DNA of 34,950 nucleotides from Planctomyces sp. SH-PL62 (lineage in GTDB: Bacteria > Planctomycetota > Planctomycetia > Planctomycetales > Planctomycetaceae). The stretch spans positions 1 to 34,950 of the forward strand of contig CAMDDX010000034.1 in assembly GCA_945893075.1 (NCBI GenBank). Reading direction: 5' to 3'. The notes below the pieces were generated by a model. That model was not told the origin of the DNA and ran no database searches. It saw only the letters and a program-made list of their open reading frames with translations. Each line of letters starts with the position of its first letter. Position 1 is the stretch's first letter. The translations under genes and the position numbers were made by a program. This document shows positions 14,698 through 23,074 of this stretch, piece after piece.

Positions 14698-17073
14698 ATG
14701 CGAAATTGGTACTGGATTGCGATTGGCCTGCTGTTGTCGTCGGGTCTGTTGAATGCCGCCGACCCGGCCGCTCCGAAGAAGATTGTACTTATCGCCGGGC
14801 CGATCACCGGCCACGGCAAGCACACGCACGAGTACGAGAAGAACGTGATCCTACTGAAGCATCTGCTCGATACCTCGCCGAGCACCAAGGGCAAAGTCGC
14901 CGTTGAGACTCACTTCAAAGGTTGGCCGACCGACGAGAAGACGCTCGATGATGCCGCGACGATCGTGATGATCTCCGACGGCGGAGACCGCAACGCGACC
15001 GATCATCCGCTGTATGTCGGCGAGCGATTTCAAACGCTCGAACGGCAGATGCAGCGCGGTTGCGGGTTCGTCCAATTTCACTGGACCACGTTCAATCCCA
15101 GCCGAGTTCACGACCAAATCACCGAATGGGTCGGCGGCTACTTCGACTTCGAAAAGGGAACGGCCGCGAACAAATGGTTCTCGGCGATCAGCACCTGGGA
15201 CGCGAACGTGACGCTCGGCAATCTCGAGCATCCGGTTGCTCGCGGCGTGAAGCCTTTCTCGGTTCGCGAAGAGTTCTACTACAACCTGCGCTTCCGCGAC
15301 GGCGATGACCGCGTGCAGCCGATCTGGCTGACGAAGCCGCCCGGTCAGCAGAAGGACCACGTCGTCGCGTGGGCCGTGCAACGCAAAGACGGCGGCCGAG
15401 GCTTTGGGACAACCGGCGGACACTTCTTTCAGAACTGGTGGGACGAGAGTTTTCGACGCACGATTCTCAATGCGATCGTCTGGACGGCGGGCGTCGATGT
15501 CCCGGTTGGCGGAGTTGTCTCAACGATGGAAGAGCCGATCCGTATTTTGATCGTCACGGGGCACAACCATCCGGCTCACGATTGGCGGAAGACGACTGCT
15601 GCGCTGATCCCAATTCTCGAACAAGACCCGCGCGTGTGGGTGGACGTCACTGAGAACCCGGACGACTTGGCGAAGATCACTGTAGCCCGACTCTCTGAGT
15701 CGGGAGCTGCTAAGAAACCCGACTCGGAGAGTCAGGCTACGAAGTACGACGCGCTCGTCCTCAACTACAGCAGTTGGGACCGTCCCGGATTGAACGATGC
15801 GGCGAAGGCGGGACTCAAGAAGTTCATCGACGATGGCGGCGGGCTGTCGATCATTCACTTCGCGAACGGCAGTTGGACTGACACGCTCCCAAATAAAGAA
15901 GCCGACTGGCCAGAGTTCCGCACGCAGATTGTCCGCCGGATCTGGGATCACAAGCCGGGACTCAGCGGTCACGACGCATTCGGCAAGTTCCAAGTTGATC
16001 TCACCGCCGCTGGCGAGAAGCATCCCATCACCGCCGGATTGCCGTCGTTCGAGACGGAGGACGAACTCTATTTCCGTCAGCAAGGCGCATTGCCGATCGT
16101 GCCGCTTGTCACCGCGACCTCGAAGGTGACCAAAGAAAACGAACCGCTGGCGTGGGCCTATGAGCGATCGAAAGCTCGCGTCTTCCAAACGGTGCTCGGC
16201 CACGCGGATGTTTCGATTCGTAAAGCCGGAGCGTTGATTCGTCGCGGCACCGTCTGGGCCGCGCGGCGTGATCCGCTCAGCTTTGATCCGCCGGTCGCGA
16301 TTACGGAGACCACGCTGTTCCGAGCCGGTAGTCCGTGGTCGCTCGAAGATTCGCTCAAGCGCGGTGGAGTCACTGCGACCGAGAAGGCTCCTCGAAAAGC
16401 TGCGTCCGCCACGGCCGAGGGCAAATTCGGCAAAGCTCTCGAAACTCGCTTCGGCGGTGCGTTCGTGAATCACCGCGACGACTTCCGCACGCTGCCATTC
16501 ACGGTCGAGTTGTGGACGAAGCTCGACAGTAAAGGCTCGTACAACATCCTGGTCGCGAACGAATTGAAGTCGTCGCCGACGCACTGGGAACTTTTCACGA
16601 TGCCCGGTTCAGGGCAGCTCACGGTGTTCGCGCCGGGACTGGCTCCCGATCATGTCCGAGCCGCGACCGACATTGCCGACGGCAAATGGCACTTCGTGGC
16701 GATGCAGTTTGAGCCGACTCACATCCGCTTGTTCGTGGATGGCAAGCAGGTCGCCGATCAGGAAGTGAAGTTGAAGGAGGGCGCGTTTGGCTCCGCGCTG
16801 AAGCCGGCACACGAGGAACTCGCGATCGGCACGCTGGTCGATCAGGTGATTAGCTGCGACGGAGTGATCGACGAACTGCGCATCTCGCGCGGCCTGCGTC
16901 CGATCAAAGAGGTGCCGAGTGAGCCTCTGAAGGCTGACGACTCGACAGTCGCCTTGTGGAACTTCGACACGGTTACTGACGGAGGCAGCTTCGTCGATCT
17001 GTCGGCAGGCAAGCTCAAGGCATGGCTCCCCGCAAGTGCCGACGGGATGCCGGCGTCTGCAAAAAAAAAGTAG
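14698..17073 (+). CDS. Secreted protein with two ThuA domains and a LamG domain
   Basis: 791 residues. A signal peptide (MRNWYWIAIGLLLSSGLLNA) precedes two ThuA-like glutamine-amidotransferase-fold domains (about 27-265 and 280-540). Each holds the conserved blocks of the family, for example VREEFYYNLRF near 188 and EDELYFRQQG near 455. A LamG/concanavalin-like domain occupies about 575-775 (ending VALWNFDTVTDGGSFVDLSA). ThuA domains occur with sugar oxidation and trehalose utilisation. The second ThuA domain contains an extra peptide of about 20 residues encoded by a palindromic element (15682-15740). The frame ends at TAG directly after nine As and AAG; the next ORF is in the -1 frame. CGGAG about 9 nt upstream of ATG supports the start. 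The downstream neighbour is a cytochrome lacking its own signal peptide. Confidence 0.9.
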   Translation: MRNWYWIAIGLLLSSGLLNAADPAAPKKIVLIAGPITGHGKHTHEYEKNVILLKHLLDTSPSTKGKVAVETHFKGWPTDEKTLDDAATIVMISDGGDRNATDHPLYVGERFQTLERQMQRGCGFVQFHWTTFNPSRVHDQITEWVGGYFDFEKGTAANKWFSAISTWDANVTLGNLEHPVARGVKPFSVREEFYYNLRFRDGDDRVQPIWLTKPPGQQKDHVVAWAVQRKDGGRGFGTTGGHFFQNWWDESFRRTILNAIVWTAGVDVPVGGVVSTMEEPIRILIVTGHNHPAHDWRKTTAALIPILEQDPRVWVDVTENPDDLAKITVARLSESGAAKKPDSESQATKYDALVLNYSSWDRPGLNDAAKAGLKKFIDDGGGLSIIHFANGSWTDTLPNKEADWPEFRTQIVRRIWDHKPGLSGHDAFGKFQVDLTAAGEKHPITAGLPSFETEDELYFRQQGALPIVPLVTATSKVTKENEPLAWAYERSKARVFQTVLGHADVSIRKAGALIRRGTVWAARRDPLSFDPPVAITETTLFRAGSPWSLEDSLKRGGVTATEKAPRKAASATAEGKFGKALETRFGGAFVNHRDDFRTLPFTVELWTKLDSKGSYNILVANELKSSPTHWELFTMPGSGQLTVFAPGLAPDHVRAATDIADGKWHFVAMQFEPTHIRLFVDGKQVADQEVKLKEGAFGSALKPAHEELAIGTLVDQVISCDGVIDELRISRGLRPIKEVPSEPLKADDSTVALWNFDTVTDGGSFVDLSAGKLKAWLPASADGMPASAKKK
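15682..15740. repeat. In-frame palindromic element inside the ThuA gene
   Basis: Arms 15682-15704 and 15718-15740 match with two mismatches around a 13-nt spacer and start GTAGCC and end GGCTAC. Each arm is itself palindromic (CCCGACTC and GAGTCGGG). It is translated as part of VARLSESGAAKKPDSESQAT. The ThuA fold normally continues directly into the following KYDALVLNY strand, so this looks like an insertion tolerated in a loop. A similar GTAGCC/GGCTAC-bounded element is at 18176-18239 and another at 31706-31758. Confidence 0.85.
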
Positions 17074-20000
17074 TAGACGGGTCACTCCGCGCTCGGCGTG
17101 GGTCTCCCGACCCCGCCGCCCGTTCGACCGCAGATCTCCCGAATGGTCGAAACGGTTCGGAGCGCACGGGAGACCTGCGGTCGGGCCAAGCGGCGGGGTC
17201 GGGAGACCCGCGCCGAGCGCAGAACAAAATCACCGGCCACTGGGGCGAGGACGCGGTCGGCTTCAAGTGGACAGAGCAGGACTCGGTCGACAACCGCTTG
17301 CAGCAAATGGACGTTGGCCGATTCTACTCGGCGACGATCTGGACGCCGAAGGAAATGACGCTCAAAGGGATCGCCGTGCGCATCGGCGAGAAATCCGAAG
17401 CGTCGATCCTGTTCGACACGGAACTACTGCGCGTCGTCTGCGGTTGGACTGGCGAGTTTCTGGAATTCAATCCGGCCCGCTACGGCATCATCGGACCACC
17501 GAAGGTCGGCAAAGACATCGCGTTTCATTCGCCGAGACAACCTGGCTGGTCACGCGAGGGTGAATTCAAAGACCCGCGTCCGAAACCATTTGGCCCCCTG
17601 CCGCGCGAGTGGGCCAAGTATCGCGGCCTGCATCTGCACGGCGACCGCGTCGTCTTCGAGTACACCGTCGGGCCCCAACAGATCGTGGTGCTTGAGTCTC
17701 CGTGGCTGGAGACGATTGATGGCGAACAGATCTTGTCACGCGAGTTAGAAATCGCGGCGAGCGAGAGCGATTTGGAATTGCTCGTGGCCGCGCCGGGAAC
17801 GCCCGTGAAATTGGTCTGCGAACCGAACGTCGCAACGCTCGAACAACGCGCAGGAACGATTCCAATCACCGCGAAGGTGCCAAAGCACTCCCAGCCGGTG
17901 CGATTGAAATTCTTCTTTCCGGCATCCGCAAAATCCGTGTCATCCGTGTTCCAGAAACTAGAAGAGAGAACACGGATGACACGGATCGAACGGAAGGACA
18001 CGGAGGAAAACTCACTCCGCCGGTTCGCGAAACCAGGACCACCCCGTTGGACAGCGGAGATCACGACTCGCGGAGTTGTCTCGGAAAAAGCGGACGCGCT
18101 GGTCGTCGATACGCTCACGCTGCCGTTCGACAATCCGTACAAGGCGCTGATGTTTGTGGGCGGGCATGACTTCTTCGTAGCCACGGGCGGCTCGCCTGTG
18201 GTTGGAGTGAAGACCACAGGCGAGCCGCCCGTGGCTACGTTCGATGCGGCCATCTGCACTTTGCATGGCGACGTGTGGCTTGTCAGCGGCATCGATGCCA
18301 AGTTGGAGAAGCTCACTTGGAAACGATTCGCCACCGGATTGTTTCAGCCGCTCGGTTTGAAGATCGTCAAGAATCAAATCTACGTCGTCGGCCGAGACCA
18401 GATCACTCGGCTGCACGACCTCAACGGCGACGGCGAGGCGGACTGGTATGAGAACTTCAACAACGACGGCCAAGTCACCGCCAACGGTCACGAGTACGTG
18501 ACGTGCCTCGAAACCGACTCGCAAGGCTGGTTCTATTTTCTGAAAGGGAACGCCGACGGAGCGACCGATCATGACGGTTGCTTGCTGCGAGTGTCTCCCG
18601 ATGGTCAAAAGTTGGAGGTCTTCGCGACCGGATTTCGCAACGCGAACGGCATGGGGATTCGCCAATTCTCCGATCTGTTGCCCGTTGTCGCGAAAGAGGG
18701 GCAAGTCTTCAACATTCTTTATCCAGGCGACATCTTCACGGTCGCTCCGCAAGAAGGAGAATGGACACCGGGTTCGGCGATCTTTCAGGTGCAGCAGGGA
18801 GGGTTTTACGGATACACGCCGTCGGCTCATCGAGCCGTCGTGCCGACGGAATTCCGTGCCCCGCTGTGTTGGATTCCTCGGCTTCAAGACAACTCCAGCG
18901 GCGGGCAGGTCTGGGTGCCCGACAACGTTTGGGGAAGCCTGTCGCGGCGGCCACTGCATTTGTCCTACGGCACCAGCCAAATGTTTTTGCTGATGCGGCA
19001 CAGCCACATTCGCAGTTTGGTTTCGCAGAGCGTCTCCAGTGGCGGTCTCTCGGTTCAGCCAAATGAGAAGGAGCCGGACAAAGACGTCACGATCTGGAAC
19101 GGTGCGACGGTTCCGCTTCCGCTCACGTTTGAGTCTGGCGTGATGCGCGGCCGCTTCCGCCGTTCGGACGAGCACCTTTACGTCAGCGGGTTGCGCGGCT
19201 GGGTCAGCAACGCCGCGAAAGACGGGTGCCTGCAACGAGTGCGTTACACCGAACGACCACTCGATCTGCCGCTCAACATCGTGGCCTTTGAGAATGGCGT
19301 GGCGCTGACCTTCACGGACCCGCTCGATCCGAAGGAGGCCGAAGACCCGGACAACTACCGAGTTCAGAAATGGAACTATCGCTGGTCAGCCGCGTATGGC
19401 TCGCCGGAGTTCAAGGTCTCGGCCCCCACTCAAGAAGGCCGCGATGAGGTCGAGATCGTCTCGGCGACTCTGATGCCGGAACTCACCCAGCCAACTCTGT
19501 TCTTAGAGTTCGCGAACATGCAGCCAGTGCAACAGCTCTCTATCAGCCTGAGTCTCAAGTCCGCCGACGGTCGGCCGATCGAACGGCGGATCGACGCGAC
19601 CATTAACGCGGTCGGTCGCGGGCGATACGAAGTTCCGAATCGCCCATTGCGAGCGCGTCCCGGACAACTCACCGAAGCGGAAGTCGAGAAGCTCGTTCCC
19701 GGCATTCGATGCGAGTTCGTGGGGCACGTTTCCAACGTGCCCGACAAGAAGAACGGGCACGTTGAAAACGTGCCCCACGTCCGACGAATGGCCGCTTGGC
19801 GATTCGAGCCGCACGAAGTGGCCGGCACTCGCGAGATCGTTGCCAGCGGATTCCTCGTTGCACCTCGGCGCGGGAAGTATCAACTCTCGGCCGAGGGAAC
19901 TGGCGCGTCCGAGGTCTCGATCGGTGACCGAGTCGTGTGGCGATCCGCAGATGACAAACCGAGCGATGTCGAACTCGTGCGCGGCTACAACCGGCTGCGA

Positions 20001-21698
20001 ATCGTGCAGCGCGTCGATGGCAAGCAACTCGACGCAGCAGTCTCACTGCGGCTGCTGTGGGGCTCGGACTCGTTCGAGACGGAGCCGGTTCCGCCGACGG
20101 CGTTGTTTTGCGAGCGACTGCCGGATGCGGTCGCGTCCCAAGAGCTCGGCCGCGAACTCTTCAGCCAGCGTCATTGCGCCCGATGTCACTCTCTTTCGGA
20201 GGAAGTGTTGCGGTCACGAACCGTGATGCCGGAATTGCTCGTGGAAGCTCCGGACCTCATCGGAGCCGGCTCGCGGCTGACTGAGACATGGATGTATCAA
20301 TGGATGCTCAATCCGCAGCTCTTGCGGCGCACCGCGCGGATGCCGCACCTGTTCTCGCCCAACCCTACGGAGGAAGAGCGGCAACAAGCTGCGGATGTGG
20401 TTGAGTATTTGAGTTCGCTGAAACTTCCTCCGGCACCGCGCCCTCCCTTTACTCTTGCGCCGCCGTTTCCCGCTCGTGATCTCGCGTTGGGGAATGTGCT
20501 ATGGGATGACCTCGGCTGCATCGGCTGTCATCGCCGAGCATTCGATCGGGATGATCAGCCAACCGATGGACGATCCTCGTTGATCTTTGCCTACGACAAA
20601 TTTGTGCCGGGTGCGCTGACGAATTATTTGCGCGAGCCGCATCGGCATTTCGCGTGGACGCGCATGCCGACCTTCGCTCTCTCAGACGACGAAGCAAGGT
20701 CATTGGCGCACGCGGTAATCGAGTCTGCCAAGCAAGACGACCAGCGACCGGAGCTGAGGGTCCGCCGTCCCAAAGGTGATGTGGCTCGCGGACAGAAACT
20801 CTTCGCCTCGCTCGGTTGTCGCCAGTGTCATCGTGTGTCGCGCGACGAGCCGATGCCCAAGCCGCATTTGCCGTCGGTCTTTGGCAAAGCGATCGCTCGC
20901 GGCTGCCTCAGTGAGCCCGACGAGCGTCGTGTACCTCGCTCTCCTGACTTTCATTTTGAGCCTGCCGAACGGACCGCTCTGCTGGCACTGCTTCGCGGCG
21001 ACGAACGTCAGCTTGCGACGGACACACCGACCGATGTTTCTCGCCGCTTCGTAGCCGAATTGAAATGCGCCGTCTGTCATCCGCGAGACGGCCGCATGAG
21101 CTCGCTCCCCGAAATCCTCGCCGAAGAAGGAGCGACTGGCCGGCCTCCGGAAGTCCTGCCGAATCTCACCTGGGCTGGCGAGAAGCTGCACGCGCCGTGG
21201 ATTCAATCGCTGCTAGCCGGCCAGATCGCCGAACGCCCACGTCCGTGGATGAAGCTCCGCATGCCGAGCTTCCCCGCGCGAGCAGGTCTGCTGGCCGACG
21301 GCCTCGCGCGCGAGCACGGCCTCTCCAGCGATCCGTCGCCACGACCGAATTTCGAACCACAACTCGCCGAGATCGGCGAAGCCCTCGCCACGCGAGCGGG
21401 ATTGCTCGATTGCCGCCAATGCCACTCGATCGGTCCGTTGGCACCAACCGGCGACAAGAACACGCTGCTCGCGCCGGGGATCAACTTCGCACTGACTCGC
21501 GAACGCATCCGCCACGATTTCTATCGCCGCTTCACGCTCGACCCACCACGCTACGACGTCACCACACGCATGCCGAAACTCGTCATCGACGGTCGCACGA
21601 CCAAGGTCAAGAACGTCTTCGACGGCGACGCCCGCCAACAGTTCGACGCGGTGTGGCACTACTTGCAAACGGTGCCGAGTTCGACCGCAGATCCTTGA
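17022..21698 (+). CDS. DUF6797 / beta-propeller / PA14 / multi-heme c-type cytochrome
   Basis: The open frame spans 1558 residues from an ATG at 17022, but that start is doubtful. It lies 52 nt inside the ThuA-LamG gene, lacks a good ribosome site and gives no signal peptide, although a c-type cytochrome must be exported. Domains: DUF6797 from about residue 70 (ITGHWGEDAVGFKWTEQDSV) to about 250; a propeller of the membrane-bound sugar-dehydrogenase type at about 370-790; a PA14-like domain at about 925-1010; then five CxxCH heme sites near residues 1052 (CARCH), 1166 (CIGCH), 1266 (CRQCH), 1349 (CAVCH) and 1464 (CRQCH). It is a likely periplasmic electron-transfer partner or oxidase of sugar-like substrates. 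Three further palindromic elements are translated in frame. The 3' end overlaps the convergent radical SAM gene by 40 nt. Confidence 0.85.
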   Translation: MAPRKCRRDAGVCKKKVVDGSLRARRGSPDPAARSTADLPNGRNGSERTGDLRSGQAAGSGDPRRAQNKITGHWGEDAVGFKWTEQDSVDNRLQQMDVGRFYSATIWTPKEMTLKGIAVRIGEKSEASILFDTELLRVVCGWTGEFLEFNPARYGIIGPPKVGKDIAFHSPRQPGWSREGEFKDPRPKPFGPLPREWAKYRGLHLHGDRVVFEYTVGPQQIVVLESPWLETIDGEQILSRELEIAASESDLELLVAAPGTPVKLVCEPNVATLEQRAGTIPITAKVPKHSQPVRLKFFFPASAKSVSSVFQKLEERTRMTRIERKDTEENSLRRFAKPGPPRWTAEITTRGVVSEKADALVVDTLTLPFDNPYKALMFVGGHDFFVATGGSPVVGVKTTGEPPVATFDAAICTLHGDVWLVSGIDAKLEKLTWKRFATGLFQPLGLKIVKNQIYVVGRDQITRLHDLNGDGEADWYENFNNDGQVTANGHEYVTCLETDSQGWFYFLKGNADGATDHDGCLLRVSPDGQKLEVFATGFRNANGMGIRQFSDLLPVVAKEGQVFNILYPGDIFTVAPQEGEWTPGSAIFQVQQGGFYGYTPSAHRAVVPTEFRAPLCWIPRLQDNSSGGQVWVPDNVWGSLSRRPLHLSYGTSQMFLLMRHSHIRSLVSQSVSSGGLSVQPNEKEPDKDVTIWNGATVPLPLTFESGVMRGRFRRSDEHLYVSGLRGWVSNAAKDGCLQRVRYTERPLDLPLNIVAFENGVALTFTDPLDPKEAEDPDNYRVQKWNYRWSAAYGSPEFKVSAPTQEGRDEVEIVSATLMPELTQPTLFLEFANMQPVQQLSISLSLKSADGRPIERRIDATINAVGRGRYEVPNRPLRARPGQLTEAEVEKLVPGIRCEFVGHVSNVPDKKNGHVENVPHVRRMAAWRFEPHEVAGTREIVASGFLVAPRRGKYQLSAEGTGASEVSIGDRVVWRSADDKPSDVELVRGYNRLRIVQRVDGKQLDAAVSLRLLWGSDSFETEPVPPTALFCERLPDAVASQELGRELFSQRHCARCHSLSEEVLRSRTVMPELLVEAPDLIGAGSRLTETWMYQWMLNPQLLRRTARMPHLFSPNPTEEERQQAADVVEYLSSLKLPPAPRPPFTLAPPFPARDLALGNVLWDDLGCIGCHRRAFDRDDQPTDGRSSLIFAYDKFVPGALTNYLREPHRHFAWTRMPTFALSDDEARSLAHAVIESAKQDDQRPELRVRRPKGDVARGQKLFASLGCRQCHRVSRDEPMPKPHLPSVFGKAIARGCLSEPDERRVPRSPDFHFEPAERTALLALLRGDERQLATDTPTDVSRRFVAELKCAVCHPRDGRMSSLPEILAEEGATGRPPEVLPNLTWAGEKLHAPWIQSLLAGQIAERPRPWMKLRMPSFPARAGLLADGLAREHGLSSDPSPRPNFEPQLAEIGEALATRAGLLDCRQCHSIGPLAPTGDKNTLLAPGINFALTRERIRHDFYRRFTLDPPRYDVTTRMPKLVIDGRTTKVKNVFDGDARQQFDAVWHYLQTVPSSTADP
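17061..17070 (+). promoter_or_regulatory. A9G slippery sequence at the ThuA / cytochrome frame junction
   Basis: Nine As followed by G end the ThuA-LamG frame, which reads GCA AAA AAA AAG TAG. The heptamer A AAA AAG at 17064-17070 is in the classical -1 slippery phase used by bacterial dnaX, immediately before a stop codon. A -1 slip continues at 17070 in the cytochrome frame. A large inverted repeat begins 17 nt downstream; in dnaX the stem begins about 5-6 nt downstream, so the spacing is not ideal. RNA polymerase slippage on A9 would also change the frame. Confidence 0.55.
17087..17220. repeat. Large inverted repeat at the ThuA / cytochrome junction
   Basis: Left arm 17087-17150 begins GCGCTCGGCGTGGGTCTCCC and pairs with the right arm ending GCGCCGAGCGC at 17220, with several mismatches, over roughly 65 nt each. 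It is translated in frame at the start of the cytochrome ORF (with RRGSPDP-type peptides) before the DUF6797 domain. It looks like a palindromic repeat inserted at or next to the frame junction. Confidence 0.85.
17933..17986. repeat. In-frame palindromic element in the cytochrome gene (1)
   Basis: A perfect 19-nt inverted repeat pairs 17933-17951 with 17968-17986 (ATCCGTGTCATCCGTGTTC and its complement) around 16 nt. It contributes part of ASAKSVSSVFQKLEERTRMT, a hydrophilic stretch with no counterpart in the expected fold between DUF6797 and the propeller. Confidence 0.88.
18176..18239. repeat. In-frame palindromic element in the cytochrome gene (2)
   Basis: A perfect 27-nt inverted repeat pairs 18176-18202 with 18213-18239 around a 10-nt spacer. 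The ends are GTAGCC and GGCTAC, and each arm is internally palindromic. It encodes VATGGSPVVGVKTTGEPPVA between HDFF and FDAAICTLHGDVW, where propeller strands of this family are otherwise expected to be close together. Confidence 0.9.
19718..19779. repeat. In-frame palindromic element in the cytochrome gene (3)
   Basis: Arms 19718-19743 and 19754-19779 match over 26 nt with one mismatch around a 10-nt spacer. Each arm is itself palindromic (GGGCACGTT and AACGTGCCC). It encodes GHVSNVPDKKNGHVENVPH just upstream of the PA14-like domain. Confidence 0.9.
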
Positions 21699-22942
21699 GG
21701 CTTCATCGCTAATTGTCCGGGCGCGGCCGACTGGCTGTGATCGTGTCCGTCATAGACACCGAAGTCGGCGAATAAGTATCGCTTGAGTAAGCGATAGACC
21801 CAGCTCTTCTCAGGGATTGCGTGGCCGGGGTTGTACTGCGACGTGCGGGTCGACATCGCTTGCAGTTCGGCCATCGCGGTTTGGCGAGCGGTCGTGTCTT
21901 TGGCTCCGTGCAACACGACGAGGTTGTGCAGCAGGTCGGGGCGTTCGAGCACGATGCAACCGCGTGTCGTCTTCTGGGCCAGCGAGCGGAAGTCGCGCAG
22001 GAATTCTGAGCCCATGATCTTCTCGCCCAGCGTGCGCGATTCGTCGTGGATCGACTCTTTGGCGAATTGGATGATCGGGCAGGGCTCGATGCCGCCCCAC
22101 GGGTTGATGTGGTGGCTGATTCCGGTCGCGGCCGGGCAGAGAGCTTGGCCTTCGCCGTCGAAGTAGGCATCGACAATGGCGATCGGTTTCTTTGCACGCA
22201 TCTCGACCACGAACTTGCGGATTTGAAGCTGTTGTTCCGGAGTCAGGCAGAGATCGGGGCAGGCGTCCGGTCCCATCGGGCGATAGACGTGGAACCAAGT
22301 GTAGAACACGCCCATCTCGATTAAGCGGTCCACCCATTTCTCGGTGACGAGATCGTCGATGTTCGTTTTACAGACGCTGGTGCAGACGCCGGTCAGCAGG
22401 TTGTTTCGCAGGCAGGCTTCGATCCCCTGCATCGTTTTGCTGAGCACTCCGCCACGGCCGCGGCGTTCGTCGCTGACGATTTCGCTTCCTTCGACGCTGA
22501 TCAGCGGCGTGACGTTACCGATGCGGCGCATCTCGCGAGCGACCTCGTCGGTGATGAAGTGGCCGTTGGTAAAGACTTGGAAGTAACAGTCGGGATGCGC
22601 GGCCAGCATTTCGAGCAACTGCGGGTGCATGAACGGCTCGCCGCCGACGATGCCAAAGAAGACGTTGCCCATCTGCTTGGCCTCATTCACGAGGCGGTTC
22701 CAGGCTTCGAGGCTGATCTTCTCCTGCTTGGCCGAGACATCGACCCAGCAGCCCTGGCAGCGCAGGTTGCAGGTGTTGAGAATCGAGACGTACAAGAACG
22801 GTGGAAAGAATTGGCCCTTCTTCATCCGTCGTTTGTATTTGATGACCGACAGCGTCCCTTTGACCCCCATGTTCCACAGGAACTTGGCGACCAGCCGCTT
22901 ATCGGTTTCCAGCAGCACTCGTTTGGCCATTCGCAGATACAT
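21659..22942 (-). CDS. Radical SAM protein
   Basis: 427 residues. The radical SAM cluster motif CNLRCQGC places Cys 58, 62 and 65 on a [4Fe-4S] cluster that cleaves S-adenosylmethionine. It is followed by the GGEP motif (GIVGGEPFMHP) near 97-107. A C-terminal Cys-containing region (CPAATGISHHINPWGGIEPC) resembles a reduced SPASM-type auxiliary cluster site. The protein is cytoplasmic and basic at the N-terminus. The substrate is unknown; related proteins are found in planctomycetes next to lipid and envelope genes. The start at 22942 has only a weak ribosome site; an internal Met at residue 5 is a possible alternative. The 3' end overlaps the convergent cytochrome gene by 40 nt. A second radical SAM gene (HpnH) lies 10 kb away. 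Confidence 0.9.
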   Translation of the reverse strand: MYLRMAKRVLLETDKRLVAKFLWNMGVKGTLSVIKYKRRMKKGQFFPPFLYVSILNTCNLRCQGCWVDVSAKQEKISLEAWNRLVNEAKQMGNVFFGIVGGEPFMHPQLLEMLAAHPDCYFQVFTNGHFITDEVAREMRRIGNVTPLISVEGSEIVSDERRGRGGVLSKTMQGIEACLRNNLLTGVCTSVCKTNIDDLVTEKWVDRLIEMGVFYTWFHVYRPMGPDACPDLCLTPEQQLQIRKFVVEMRAKKPIAIVDAYFDGEGQALCPAATGISHHINPWGGIEPCPIIQFAKESIHDESRTLGEKIMGSEFLRDFRSLAQKTTRGCIVLERPDLLHNLVVLHGAKDTTARQTAMAELQAMSTRTSQYNPGHAIPEKSWVYRLLKRYLFADFGVYDGHDHSQSAAPGQLAMKPQGSAVELGTVCK

Positions 22943-23074
22943 AGCGGTATCCCAATCTCAAATCTCAGATTTCATATTTCAAATCCCTGAAGATGCGGGC
23001 GGCATTCTACGGCTCGGCTTGGTGAATGACGAATGCCGCCGCTCGTCGTTATTCCAATCCTGAAGGAAATCGCG

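Noticed and set aside
15520..16584. 354-codon minus-strand ORF
   Set aside because: Antisense to the ThuA-LamG gene, with no signal, domain or ribosome site.
18012..19235. 407-codon minus-strand ORF
   Set aside because: Antisense to the cytochrome gene; GC-rich third positions of the real gene keep it open.
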